DNA of 60,737 nt. It comes from Streptomyces phaeochromogenes (GTDB taxonomy: Bacteria; Actinomycetota; Actinomycetes; Streptomycetales; Streptomycetaceae). Under the pieces are notes generated by a model that was not told the DNA's origin, ran no database searches, and saw nothing but the letters and a program-made list of their open reading frames with translations. The stretch covers positions 1 to 60,737 of the forward strand of contig NZ_LIQZ01000108.1 of NCBI RefSeq assembly GCF_001418655.1, in the 5' to 3' direction. Below are positions 17,670 through 25,343 of this stretch, in pieces. How positions within the stretch are numbered: position 1 is the first letter of the stretch; the number at the start of each line of letters is the position of its first letter. A program made the position numbers and the translations under genes.

Positions 17670-19120
17670 ACCCCGATCCCGGCCGTCGCCCAGGGCAGGT
17701 CGAGAATCTCCAGCTCCTGACCGGGGCGCGCCCCGCCGGGCGGCACGACCGCGAGCGCGTCGGCCACGGCGATGCCCCGCAGCATGGCCGGTCCGTTGTA
17801 GTGCAGCGGTACGGCCCGGTCCTCGCGCAGGACGACGGGGATCAGCCGGGTGTCGTACGGATGGCCGTGCACGGTCTCCTTCAGGGGCAGTGTGTATGTC
17901 TCCGGGGCCGCGCGTCCCGCGAGGGTGCGCAGCAGGGGTTCGGCGAGTGTGAGCAGACCGGAGACGGCGGCGAGCGGATTGCCGGGGAGCCCGACGAGGT
18001 GCTGGTTCTCCTTGGTGCGGGCCAGGAGCATGGGGTGGCCGGGCCGCACTTTGACGCCGTCCACCAGGAGTTCGGCGCCGATGCGGCGCAGGGTGGGGTG
18101 CACGTGGTCGACAGGGCCCGCGGCGGTGCCGCCGGTCGTGACGACGAGGTCGGCGTCGGAGTTCTTCAGGGCCTTGCGGAGGGCTTCGGCGTCGTCACCG
18201 AGCCTGCGTACGGCGATGACGTCCGCGCCGAGCGCACGCAGCCAGGACGGCAGCATCGGGCCGAGCGCGTCCCGGATCAGTCCGTCGTGGGGCAGACCCT
18301 CGGTGAGCAACTCGTCCCCGAGGACGAGGACTTCCGCGCGAGGCCGGGGAAGGGCCGAGACGGTGTCGTATCCGGCAGCGGCGGCGAGCCCCAGCACGGC
18401 CGGGGTGACCACCGTGCCGCGCTGCAGCAGGGGATCCCCGGAGCGGCACTCCTGGCCCCGGGGACGGATGTCCTGCCCGGGCACGACCTCGCGGGTCGCG
18501 TGGAGCCGTTCCTTCTCGTCAGTGCGGCCGTGCTCGCTGCGGATCACCGCGGTGACGTCCTGCGGGATCCTCGCGCCCGTCGCGATACGGACGGCCTCGC
18601 CGTCGGTGAGGGGCTCGGGCTCGGCGTGGCCCGCGAGGATTCCCTCGGCCCGGACGGCCCATGGGCCCGGCCCGGCGACGGCCCAGCCGTCCATCGCGGA
18701 GGTGTCGAACGACGGGAGGTCCGTGAGGGCGGCGAGGGGAGCGGCGAGTACGAGGCCCAGCGCGGCGTCCAGGGATACGGAGACGGGGGCGTCCGGCCGG
18801 CGGGGGGCCCGCCCGGCGAGGGCGCGTGCCTCGGGCCAGGGGGTGGCCCTGTGGTGGCCGTGCTCGGCGGCCGTGCCGGCCCGGGAGGTTCCGGCGGCGG
18901 TTCCACCGGTGGCTCCTGCGGCGGTTCCGGCGGTGTGTTGACCTTGCTCCCGGCTGTCCCGGCTTCCGCCCCTCGGTGACGGCGGGGGCACGGCGGGGGA
19001 GCCTCCAGTGGCTCCGGGGCCGTCGGGCACCTGGGCACCGCCTTCCTTGGCCAGGGCGAGGGCCTCCTCCACATCGAGGTCGTCGAGTTCGACCTCCTCG
19101 TACTGCCCCGGGGCGGTCAT
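17657..19120 (-). CDS. moeA: Molybdopterin molybdenumtransferase MoeA
   Basis: 487 residues from ATG 19120. MoeA inserts molybdate into adenylylated molybdopterin. The catalytic core begins near residue 100: SFDTSAMDGWAV is the family signature, VVTTGGTAAGP the MoaB/Mog-like motif, and the last about 75 residues form the MoeA C domain. Before the core lies an unusual stretch of about 70 Gly/Ala/Thr/Ser-rich residues (about 25-95), absent from most MoeA proteins; the first 20 residues (EEVELDDLDVEEALALA) are acidic. The ATG overlaps the upstream MobA-like gene by 4 bp. Confidence 0.9.
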   Translation of the reverse strand: MTAPGQYEEVELDDLDVEEALALAKEGGAQVPDGPGATGGSPAVPPPSPRGGSRDSREQGQHTAGTAAGATGGTAAGTSRAGTAAEHGHHRATPWPEARALAGRAPRRPDAPVSVSLDAALGLVLAAPLAALTDLPSFDTSAMDGWAVAGPGPWAVRAEGILAGHAEPEPLTDGEAVRIATGARIPQDVTAVIRSEHGRTDEKERLHATREVVPGQDIRPRGQECRSGDPLLQRGTVVTPAVLGLAAAAGYDTVSALPRPRAEVLVLGDELLTEGLPHDGLIRDALGPMLPSWLRALGADVIAVRRLGDDAEALRKALKNSDADLVVTTGGTAAGPVDHVHPTLRRIGAELLVDGVKVRPGHPMLLARTKENQHLVGLPGNPLAAVSGLLTLAEPLLRTLAGRAAPETYTLPLKETVHGHPYDTRLIPVVLREDRAVPLHYNGPAMLRGIAVADALAVVPPGGARPGQELEILDLPWATAGIGVCFT

Positions 19121-20142
19121 CCGGCGTCCGGGCGGGCTTCGGGAGCGGCTGTGCCGGTCCCGGTGCCGCTGTTGGTGCCGGTGCTGGTCCCGGTCTCGGT
19201 GCTGGTGCCGGACGGGGTCGTCGGGGGTGGTGCGGTGCCGTCGTCGGCCTCCGCCTCCGCCGCCCAGCGCAGCGCCAGTGCCGTCGCCTTGCGGGCGGCC
19301 TCCGCGACCGCCTCGGGGCCCCCCTTGGCCTGCGCCGCCGCGTACCCCACGAGGAACGTGGTCAGCGGTGCCGCCGGGCGGGCCACGCCGTGTGCGGCGT
19401 CGCGGGCGAGGTCGAGCAGGGTGCCGGTGTCGACGTCCAGGTCGATGCCGAGCTCGTCCTTGACTGCGGTAATCCATTCATCCAACACGTGCCCATGCTC
19501 CCTGATACGTGCCCGGGCGGCGGCGATGTCGTCCCAGGTGTCGCAGTCGAAGGACGCGACGGGGTCGGTGATACGGGTGAGTTCGAGCGCACCGGTGAGC
19601 CGGCGCAGCGGCAGCCCGGTCAGTTCGCCGTGCTCGGCACGGAGGGCAGCCAGCTCGCGGCGCAGCGCCGCACTCCGGTACGCGGCCACCAGCGGCTGGT
19701 CCCGGCCGCCGGAGTCGGTGAGCAACACGCCCTCCGTGTCTGCCTCTTGAAGAGCGGTCAGCAACCGCTCGACCGTCCCCCCGTCCAGGAACGGCAGGTC
19801 GGCGGAGAGGACCACGACGTACGCGGCGGTGGTGTGCCGGAGTCCGGCGTCGAGGGCGGCCAGCGGGCCCGCGCCTGGCGGGTCCTCGCGCGCCCACTCC
19901 ACCGGACGTGCGGTGGGCCGGGGCTCCGCGACGACCACGGTGACGGCCGCGCCGGAGCAGGCGGCCAGGACGCGGTCGAGGAGGGCGCGGCCACCGACGT
20001 GAACGCCGGGCTTGTCCGCCCCGCCGAGGCGGCGGGCGGCACCGCCGGCGAGCACGACGGCGTCATGGCCGTCCGTGTCCCGGCCGTCCACACCGGGTGC
20101 GCCGGAGGAACCGGGTGCGCTGGGACGCTCGTACGCGGTCAC
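19117..20142 (-). CDS. MobA-like NTP transferase fused to a C-terminal helical domain (DUF6457-like)
   Basis: 341 residues from GTG 20142. The N-terminal half is a MobA-type nucleotidyltransferase: VVLAGGAARRLGGADKP is the LAGG/K motif and LSADLPFLDG the metal-binding Asp motif. It is followed (about 210-300) by a helical region LDEWITAVKDELGIDLDVDTGTLLDLARDAAHGVARPAAPLTTFLVGYAAA, found in Actinobacteria as DUF6457. The tail is a Thr/Ser/Gly run. It probably attaches GMP to molybdenum cofactor. It is translationally coupled to moeA (4-bp overlap). The start is uncertain: the frame is open to GTG 20187 and neither site has a clean ribosome site. Confidence 0.75.
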   Translation of the reverse strand: MTAYERPSAPGSSGAPGVDGRDTDGHDAVVLAGGAARRLGGADKPGVHVGGRALLDRVLAACSGAAVTVVVAEPRPTARPVEWAREDPPGAGPLAALDAGLRHTTAAYVVVLSADLPFLDGGTVERLLTALQEADTEGVLLTDSGGRDQPLVAAYRSAALRRELAALRAEHGELTGLPLRRLTGALELTRITDPVASFDCDTWDDIAAARARIREHGHVLDEWITAVKDELGIDLDVDTGTLLDLARDAAHGVARPAAPLTTFLVGYAAAQAKGGPEAVAEAARKATALALRWAAEAEADDGTAPPPTTPSGTSTETGTSTGTNSGTGTGTAAPEARPDAG

Positions 20143-20242
20143 CCCCCGAGTATGGGCGCCCGATGGATCATTTCCACCCCCGCGCACAGCATGTGGACGG
20201 GGGTGGTGACGAGGTCGTACGGGCCGAGGGGGCTACAAGGGG

Positions 20243-21826
20243 CTACAGAGTTCGCAGCAGGACCGCGGGCTGTTCCACACAGTCCGCCACATACCGGAGG
20301 AATCCGCCCGCTGTTCCGCCGTCGCACACCCGGTGGTCGAAGGTGAGCGAGAGCTGCACGACCTGCCGCACCGCCAGCTCGCCCTCGTGCACCCAGGGCT
20401 TGGGGACGATCCGGCCGACGCCGAGCATGGCCGCCTCGGGGTGGTTGATGATCGGTGTGGAGCCGTCGACGCCGAACACCCCGTAGTTGTTCAACGTGAA
20501 GGTCCCGCCGGTGAGTTCCGCCGGTGTGAGCGTCCCGGTCCGTGCCGCCTCGGTGAGCCGTGCGAACTCCGCGCTCAGGGACTCCGCGTCCCGTGTGTGC
20601 GCGTCCTTCACCACCGGCACGACGAGCCCGCGCTCGGTCTGCGCGGCGAACCCGAGGTGCACCGCGTCGAGCCGGACGACCTCCCTGGCGTCCATGTCGA
20701 CCGTCGAGTTGAGCTCGGGGAAACGGGCCAGCGCGGCGGTGCAGATCCGGGCGAGGAGGGCCAGGAGGGAGATCTTCGGCCCGCCCGCCTCGTTCATCCG
20801 CACGCGCGCGTGCATCAGTTCCGTGGCATCGGCGTCGACCCAGCAGGTCGCGTCGGGGATCTCGCGCCGGCTCCGGGAGAGCTTGTCGGCAACGGCACCT
20901 CGGACGCCCTTGAGCGGAACGCGGGTGCCACGCGCGTGCGCGGACGTGGACGTCGGTGCGGGCGCGGGCGCCGCGGCCTGTGGTGGCCGCGCGGCGGTCG
21001 GAGCGGACGTGGCGGCCCGCGCGGCGTGCTCGACGTCCGCGCGCGTGATCAGCCCGTCGGGACCCGAGCCCGCCAGCTCCCGCAGGTCGAGCCCGTTCTC
21101 CCGGGCCAGCCTGCGCACGAGCGGGGAGATCACCGGCACGGGACCGTCGGCCCGGCGCCCCGCATCGGCACCGGTCCCGTCCACGACCGTCTCGTCGTCC
21201 CGTACGGGACGACGGGGGGCCGTGCCGGGCCCGGCGAGCGCGGTGGGCGCGGTGGGCGCGGTGGGCGCCGCCGCGACGGCCAGGTCGGCGTCCGGGAGCC
21301 CAGCACGACGGCTTCCTGCCGATCCGGCCCCGGCTCCAGCGCCGGCAGCACTGCCGTGCCGTCCCGAGCCCGGCCCGCCATCGGACGAACCCGGTGACCG
21401 CCGCCCCGGAGCCGCCCCGACCCCCGGCGGCCTCAGCCGTCCACGCCTCGCCGGAGGCGCCTGCGTGCCGTAGCCCACGAGTACGTTCCCGGAGCCCTCG
21501 TCCTCGCCACCGGAAGCCGGCGTACCGGAAGCACCTGCTCCGGAAGCCGGTATGCCGGAGGCTGATACTTCGGAGGCCGGTGCCCCCACCGCGACCGTCA
21601 GCAGCGGGGAGCCGACGGGCAGTTCGGTGCCCTCTTCGCCGTAGCGGGCCGTGACCACGCCGCCGTACGGGCAGGGGACCTCGACCATCGCCTTGGCCGT
21701 CTCGACCTCGACGACGGGCTGGTCGACGGCGACGACATCGCCGACCTGGACGAGCCAGCGGACGATCTCGGCCTCGGTGAGCCCCTCACCGAGGTCGGGC
21801 AGCTTGAATTCCAGGACCTGGGCCAT
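20243..21826 (-). CDS. bkdC: Branched-chain 2-oxoacid dehydrogenase E2, second cluster
   Basis: 527 residues from ATG 21826, sharing one base with the E1-beta stop (TGATG). The lipoyl domain (about 1-80) carries lysine in VETAKAMVEV. The subunit-binding domain reads LVRRLARENGLDLRELAGSGPDGLITRADV (about 235-270). The catalytic domain ends with HRVCDGG. The Gly/Ser/Ala linker between lipoyl and subunit-binding domains (about 90-230) is unusually long and carries a VGYGTQAPP motif like the first copy. The two E2 copies share architecture but differ clearly in sequence, so the duplication is old. Confidence 0.9.
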   Translation of the reverse strand: MAQVLEFKLPDLGEGLTEAEIVRWLVQVGDVVAVDQPVVEVETAKAMVEVPCPYGGVVTARYGEEGTELPVGSPLLTVAVGAPASEVSASGIPASGAGASGTPASGGEDEGSGNVLVGYGTQAPPARRGRLRPPGVGAAPGRRSPGSSDGGPGSGRHGSAAGAGAGAGSAGSRRAGLPDADLAVAAAPTAPTAPTALAGPGTAPRRPVRDDETVVDGTGADAGRRADGPVPVISPLVRRLARENGLDLRELAGSGPDGLITRADVEHAARAATSAPTAARPPQAAAPAPAPTSTSAHARGTRVPLKGVRGAVADKLSRSRREIPDATCWVDADATELMHARVRMNEAGGPKISLLALLARICTAALARFPELNSTVDMDAREVVRLDAVHLGFAAQTERGLVVPVVKDAHTRDAESLSAEFARLTEAARTGTLTPAELTGGTFTLNNYGVFGVDGSTPIINHPEAAMLGVGRIVPKPWVHEGELAVRQVVQLSLTFDHRVCDGGTAGGFLRYVADCVEQPAVLLRTL

Positions 21827-22830
21827 CAGCTCTGTGCCTCCCACTGCAGCCGGGCCACCGCGTCCAGGATCCGGTCGACGCCCGGCAGGTGGTGGCGCTC
21901 CAGCATCGGCGGCGGATACGGGATGTCGAACCCGGCCACGCGCAGCACCGGCGCCTCCAGGTAGTGGAAGCACCGCTCGGTGACCCGCGCTGCGATCTCC
22001 CCGCCGGGCCCGCCGAAGCCGCCCGACTCGTGTACGACGACGGCCCGCCCGGTGCGTCGTACGGACGCGGAGACCGTCTCGTCGTCGAACGGCACCAGCG
22101 AGCGCAGGTCGACGACTTCGAGGTCCCAGCCCTCGGCCCGCGCCGCCTCGGCGGCCTCCATACAGACGGGCACCGACGGCCCGTACGTGATGAGCGTGGC
22201 GCTGCGGCCGTGGCGCCGCACGACCGCGCGGCCGATCGGGTCCACGGCCTGCGGCTCGTCGGGGTTCCAGGTGTCCTTCGACCAGTACAGGCGCTTGGGT
22301 TCCAGGAAGACGACCGGGTCGTCGGAGGCGATGGCGGCGCGCAGCAGTCCGTACGCGTCGGCGACCGTCGCGGGTGTGACGACATGGAGGCCCGGGGTCG
22401 CGATGTAGTACGCCTCGGAGGAGTCGCTGTGGTGCTCGACGCCGCCGATGCCGCCCCCGTAGGGCACGCGCACGGTGATGGGCAGCGGCATCGCCCCGCG
22501 CGTGCGGTTGCGCATACGGGCCACGTGCGAGATCAGCTGCTCGAAGGCCGGGTAGGCGAAGGCGTCGAACTGCATCTCCACGACCGGCCTGAGCCCGTAC
22601 ATGGCCATGCCGACGGCCGTGCCGAGGATGCCCGCCTCGGCGAGCGGTGTGTCCGTGACACGGTCCTCGCCGAACTCCTTGGCGAGCCCGTCGGTGACCC
22701 GGAAGACACCGCCCAGGGTGCCGACGTCCTCGCCCATGACGTGCACGATCGGGTCGTCGGCCATGGCGTCCCGCAGGGCGCGCCCGAGGGCCTGCGCCAT
22801 GGTGGCCGGCTTCAGCGCGACGGTGGTCAT
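21826..22830 (-). CDS. bkdB: Branched-chain 2-oxoacid dehydrogenase E1 beta subunit, second cluster
   Basis: 334 residues from ATG 22830, overlapping the E1-alpha stop by 4 bp. It has HVMGEDVGTLGGVFRVTDG, DTPLAEAGILGTAVG, PYGGGIGGVEHHSDSSEAYY and the C-terminal transketolase domain, as in the first copy. Middle gene of a tightly overlapped operon bkdA-bkdB-bkdC. The first and second E1-beta copies align end to end. Confidence 0.92.
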   Translation of the reverse strand: MTTVALKPATMAQALGRALRDAMADDPIVHVMGEDVGTLGGVFRVTDGLAKEFGEDRVTDTPLAEAGILGTAVGMAMYGLRPVVEMQFDAFAYPAFEQLISHVARMRNRTRGAMPLPITVRVPYGGGIGGVEHHSDSSEAYYIATPGLHVVTPATVADAYGLLRAAIASDDPVVFLEPKRLYWSKDTWNPDEPQAVDPIGRAVVRRHGRSATLITYGPSVPVCMEAAEAARAEGWDLEVVDLRSLVPFDDETVSASVRRTGRAVVVHESGGFGGPGGEIAARVTERCFHYLEAPVLRVAGFDIPYPPPMLERHHLPGVDRILDAVARLQWEAQS

Positions 22831-24002
22831 CGGGCCGTTCCTTCCGACTGGTGCTCGTTCTCGGTCCCGTGCTCGTGGTGGTGCGCCTCGGCGTCCAGCT
22901 CGGCCCGCAACTGTGCCTCCTGTTCCAGGAGTTGCGTGGTGGGCTGGGCGTAGACGTGCGCGAAGAGGTCCATCGGGTCGAGCGCCGGGTCCTGGTTCAT
23001 GCGCTCGCGCAGGTCCGCGGCCATCGCCTCGGCGTCCTCGCGCGCGGCGCGCATCCCGGCCTCGTCGAGCAGCCCGCGCTCGGTCAGCTCGTGCTCCAGG
23101 AGGGCGATCGGGTCGTGCGCGCGCCAGGCCTCGACCTCGGAGTCGCCGCGGTAGCGCTTGTCGTCGTCGGCGTTGGTGTGCGCCTCCATGCGGTACGTGA
23201 CCGCCTCCACGAGCGTCGGACCGCCACCCGCGCGCGCGTGGGCGACGGCGTCGCCCAGGACCTCGTGCACAGCTGCGGCGTCGTTGCCGTCGACCAGGCG
23301 GCCGGGCATCCCGTAGCCGACGGCCTTGTGGGCCAGCGACGGGGCCGCGGTCTGCTTGGCGAGCGGGACGGAGATCGCGAAGCCGTTGTTCTGTACGAGG
23401 AAGACGACCGGTGCCTGCCAGACGGCGGCGAAGTTCAGCGCCTCGTGGAAGTCGCCCTCGCTGGTGCCGCCGTCGCCGACCAGGGCGAGCGCGACCACGT
23501 CGTCGCCCTTGAGGCGGGCGGCGTGCGCGAGGCCCACGGCATGCGGGAGCTGGGTGGCGAGCGGTGTGCACAGGGGGGCGATCCGGTACTCGCGCGGGTC
23601 GTAGCCGGTGTGCCAGTCTCCGCGCAGCAGGGTCAGCGCCTGGACGGGGTCGAGGCCGCGGGCGACGGCGGCGAGCGTGTCGCGGTAGCTGGGAAAGAGC
23701 CAGTCACGCTCTTCGAGGACCAGCGCGGCGGCGACCTCGCAGGCCTCCTGGCCGGTGGAGGAGGGGTAGACGGCGAGGCGGCCCTGCTTGGTGAGGGCCG
23801 TGGCCTGCGCGTTGTAACGGCGGCCTCGCACCAGCTGCGCGTACAGCCTGCGCAGGAGCTCCGGGTCGACCCGCTCGGCCGCCTCGGTGCCGAGGACGCG
23901 GTGGGGCAGCGCGTCGGGCAGCAGCGGCGCGGGGTCGGTGCGGGGCTGCCAGGCGGGCGGCGGGGTCGGGCGGTATGCGCCTCGCTGCTCCATGACCGTC
24001 AT
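22827..24002 (-). CDS. bkdA: Branched-chain 2-oxoacid dehydrogenase E1 alpha subunit, second cluster
   Basis: 391 residues from ATG 24002, with GGAGGTG five bases upstream. Thiamine diphosphate motif LVGDGGTSEGD to VQNN; phosphorylation-loop-like segment YRMEAHTNADDDKRYR. The N-terminus is Pro-rich and lacks the basic Lys/Arg tail of the first copy. It is first in the operon and divergent from the Lrp-type regulator. The 174-bp gap holds an ACCGATTGTTCGGT site and a pair of facing DnaA-like boxes, both listed separately. Streptomyces coelicolor BkdR is reported to control the bkd operon it adjoins. Confidence 0.92.
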   Translation of the reverse strand: MTVMEQRGAYRPTPPPAWQPRTDPAPLLPDALPHRVLGTEAAERVDPELLRRLYAQLVRGRRYNAQATALTKQGRLAVYPSSTGQEACEVAAALVLEERDWLFPSYRDTLAAVARGLDPVQALTLLRGDWHTGYDPREYRIAPLCTPLATQLPHAVGLAHAARLKGDDVVALALVGDGGTSEGDFHEALNFAAVWQAPVVFLVQNNGFAISVPLAKQTAAPSLAHKAVGYGMPGRLVDGNDAAAVHEVLGDAVAHARAGGGPTLVEAVTYRMEAHTNADDDKRYRGDSEVEAWRAHDPIALLEHELTERGLLDEAGMRAAREDAEAMAADLRERMNQDPALDPMDLFAHVYAQPTTQLLEQEAQLRAELDAEAHHHEHGTENEHQSEGTAR

Positions 24003-24061
24003 GTCGGCACCTCCTCGGGGGGCGGCTTCGAGAGACGTGCCGAGAGTGACGCGCCTCACCT

Positions 24062-24075
24062 ACCGATTGTTCGGT
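24062..24075. promoter_or_regulatory. TetR-type operator upstream of bkdA
   Basis: ACCGATTGTTCGGT differs at one position from ACCGATCGTTCGGT at 26911-26924 and resembles the core ACCGNNCGNNCGGT of the Corynebacterium PaaR operator. It is 60 bp before the bkdA start. Confidence 0.5.
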
Positions 24076-24105
24076 CGTCGGCACATTTTGGCTACAGGCA
24101 CCTCC

Positions 24106-24135
24106 AGGCTGTGGACAAACGGTTCTCCACAGCCT
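24106..24135. promoter_or_regulatory. Perfect 10-bp inverted repeat in the bkdA-bkdR gap, containing two facing DnaA boxes
   Basis: AGGCTGTGGA, 10-bp spacer, TCCACAGCCT. The left arm with spacer contains TGTGGACAA (24110-24118), a perfect reverse DnaA box; the right has TTCTCCACA (24123-24131), one mismatch from a box. It could be a BkdR operator, a DnaA site, or both. Confidence 0.5.
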
Positions 24136-24176
24136 GAGATGGATGCAGTACGTCCATGGTAGGGAGGCGGGGGGAC

Positions 24177-24677
24177 ATGGCACCTGAACAAATGGCCGAG
24201 GGGCCGGAGGCCGGATCCTCCCTACCACCGCCGCGCCCGCTGGACGCCATCGATCAGGACATCCTCCAGATGCTCCAGGCGGACGGCCGCGCCTCGATAC
24301 GGTCCGTGGCCGAGTGCGTCCACGTGTCGCGCGCGAACGCCTACGCGCGCATCAACCGCCTCATCGAGGACGGCGTGATCCGCGGCTTCGGTGCCCGCGT
24401 CAACCACGAGCGCGCGGGGCACAGCACGTCGGCGTACATCACCCTCAAGATCGTGCAGAACTCCTGGCGCACCGTGCGCGAGCAGCTGAGGGCGCTCCCA
24501 GGGGCCTCCCACATCGCGCTGGTGGGCGGGGACTTCGACGTCCTGCTCCTGGTGCACACGCCCGACAACAGGGCACTGCGCGAGCTGGTGCTCACCCGGC
24601 TCCAGGCCATCCCCGAGGTGCTCAGCACACGGACGCTGCTGGTGTTCGAGGAGGAGGACCTGGAGCCGCAGGGGTGA
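24177..24677 (+). CDS. bkdR: Lrp/AsnC-family regulator BkdR
   Basis: 166 residues from ATG 24177 with AGGGAGG upstream; ATG 24156 is an alternative. The helix-turn-helix (about 20-70) contains LDAIDQDILQMLQADGRASIRSVAECV and SRANAYARINRLIEDGVI. The C-terminal RAM domain (about 85-155) includes YITLKIVQNSWRTV and GDFDVLLLVHTPD. Position, divergent to the E1-alpha gene, matches S. coelicolor bkdR, reported as an Lrp-like regulator of the bkd operon. Branched-chain amino or oxo acids are plausible effectors. A 9-bp inverted repeat (24689-24697 / 24733-24741) after the stop may terminate it. Confidence 0.85.
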   Translation: MAPEQMAEGPEAGSSLPPPRPLDAIDQDILQMLQADGRASIRSVAECVHVSRANAYARINRLIEDGVIRGFGARVNHERAGHSTSAYITLKIVQNSWRTVREQLRALPGASHIALVGGDFDVLLLVHTPDNRALRELVLTRLQAIPEVLSTRTLLVFEEEDLEPQG

Positions 24678-24752
24678 CCTGATCGGTCCAGGGCTGCCCG
24701 CTCGGCCTTCGAGGGGCCCAAGACGCCTCGGAGCAGCCCTGTGACGGCCCGG

Positions 24753-25343
24753 TCAGTCCTCCTGCCGGAGCCCCCCGAAGACCAGCCGCACCACCGCGTC
24801 GGCGACCTCGCGCTCGCCCATGCCCCGCCCGTCGGGGCGGTACCACTCCACGATCGAGTTGATCATCCCGAAGACCAGCCGCGTGGCGAGCCGGAACTCC
24901 ACGTCGACGCGTACGTCCCCGTCGGCCGCCGCGGCCCTCAGGAGCTCGGCCACCCGGTGGTCGAAGTCCCGGCGCCGCTCCAGGGCCCACCGCTCGGCGT
25001 CGGTGTTGCCGCGCACGCGCAGCAGCAGTGTCACGTACGGCAGCTCGGCGGTGAGGACCTCGACCATGCGCCGGGTGACGTACTCCAGGCGCTCCACGGC
25101 ACGCCCCACGCGCGCGTGCTCCTCGTCGAGGATCCCGAAGAGGCCGTCGAGCGCCCGGCTGACGGCCCGGCGCAGCAGCTCCTCCTTGCCCGTGACGTGG
25201 TGGTAGATCGACGACTTGGAGATGCCCGCCGCCTTGGAGAGGTGCTCCATGGAGGTGCCGTCGTAGCCGCGCTCGTTGAAGACCCGCACGGCCACGGAGA
25301 GCAGCGTCTCCGGGGTGTAGGTGTCGCGCTTGGCAGTGGTCAT
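24753..25343 (-). CDS. TetR-family regulator, linked to acyl-CoA/phenylacetate genes
   Basis: 196 residues from ATG 25343. Helix-turn-helix at the N-terminus: TPETLLSVAVRVFNERGYDGTSMEHLSKAAGISKSSIYHHVTGKEELL. The C-terminal domain is helical and ends in VVRLVFGGLRQED. It overlaps the 3-hydroxyacyl-CoA dehydrogenase stop by 4 bp, so the two form an operon. The adjoining divergent region holds ACCGATCGTTCGGT, close to the PaaR operator of Corynebacterium glutamicum. A PaaR-like repressor responding to phenylacetyl-CoA is therefore the best guess, not proven. Confidence 0.85.
   Translation of the reverse strand: MTTAKRDTYTPETLLSVAVRVFNERGYDGTSMEHLSKAAGISKSSIYHHVTGKEELLRRAVSRALDGLFGILDEEHARVGRAVERLEYVTRRMVEVLTAELPYVTLLLRVRGNTDAERWALERRRDFDHRVAELLRAAAADGDVRVDVEFRLATRLVFGMINSIVEWYRPDGRGMGEREVADAVVRLVFGGLRQED

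Noticed and set aside
15579..17720. 713-codon plus-strand frame
   Set aside because: It runs antisense to two well-supported genes (quinone oxidoreductase and K+ channel); composition is that of a shadow frame.
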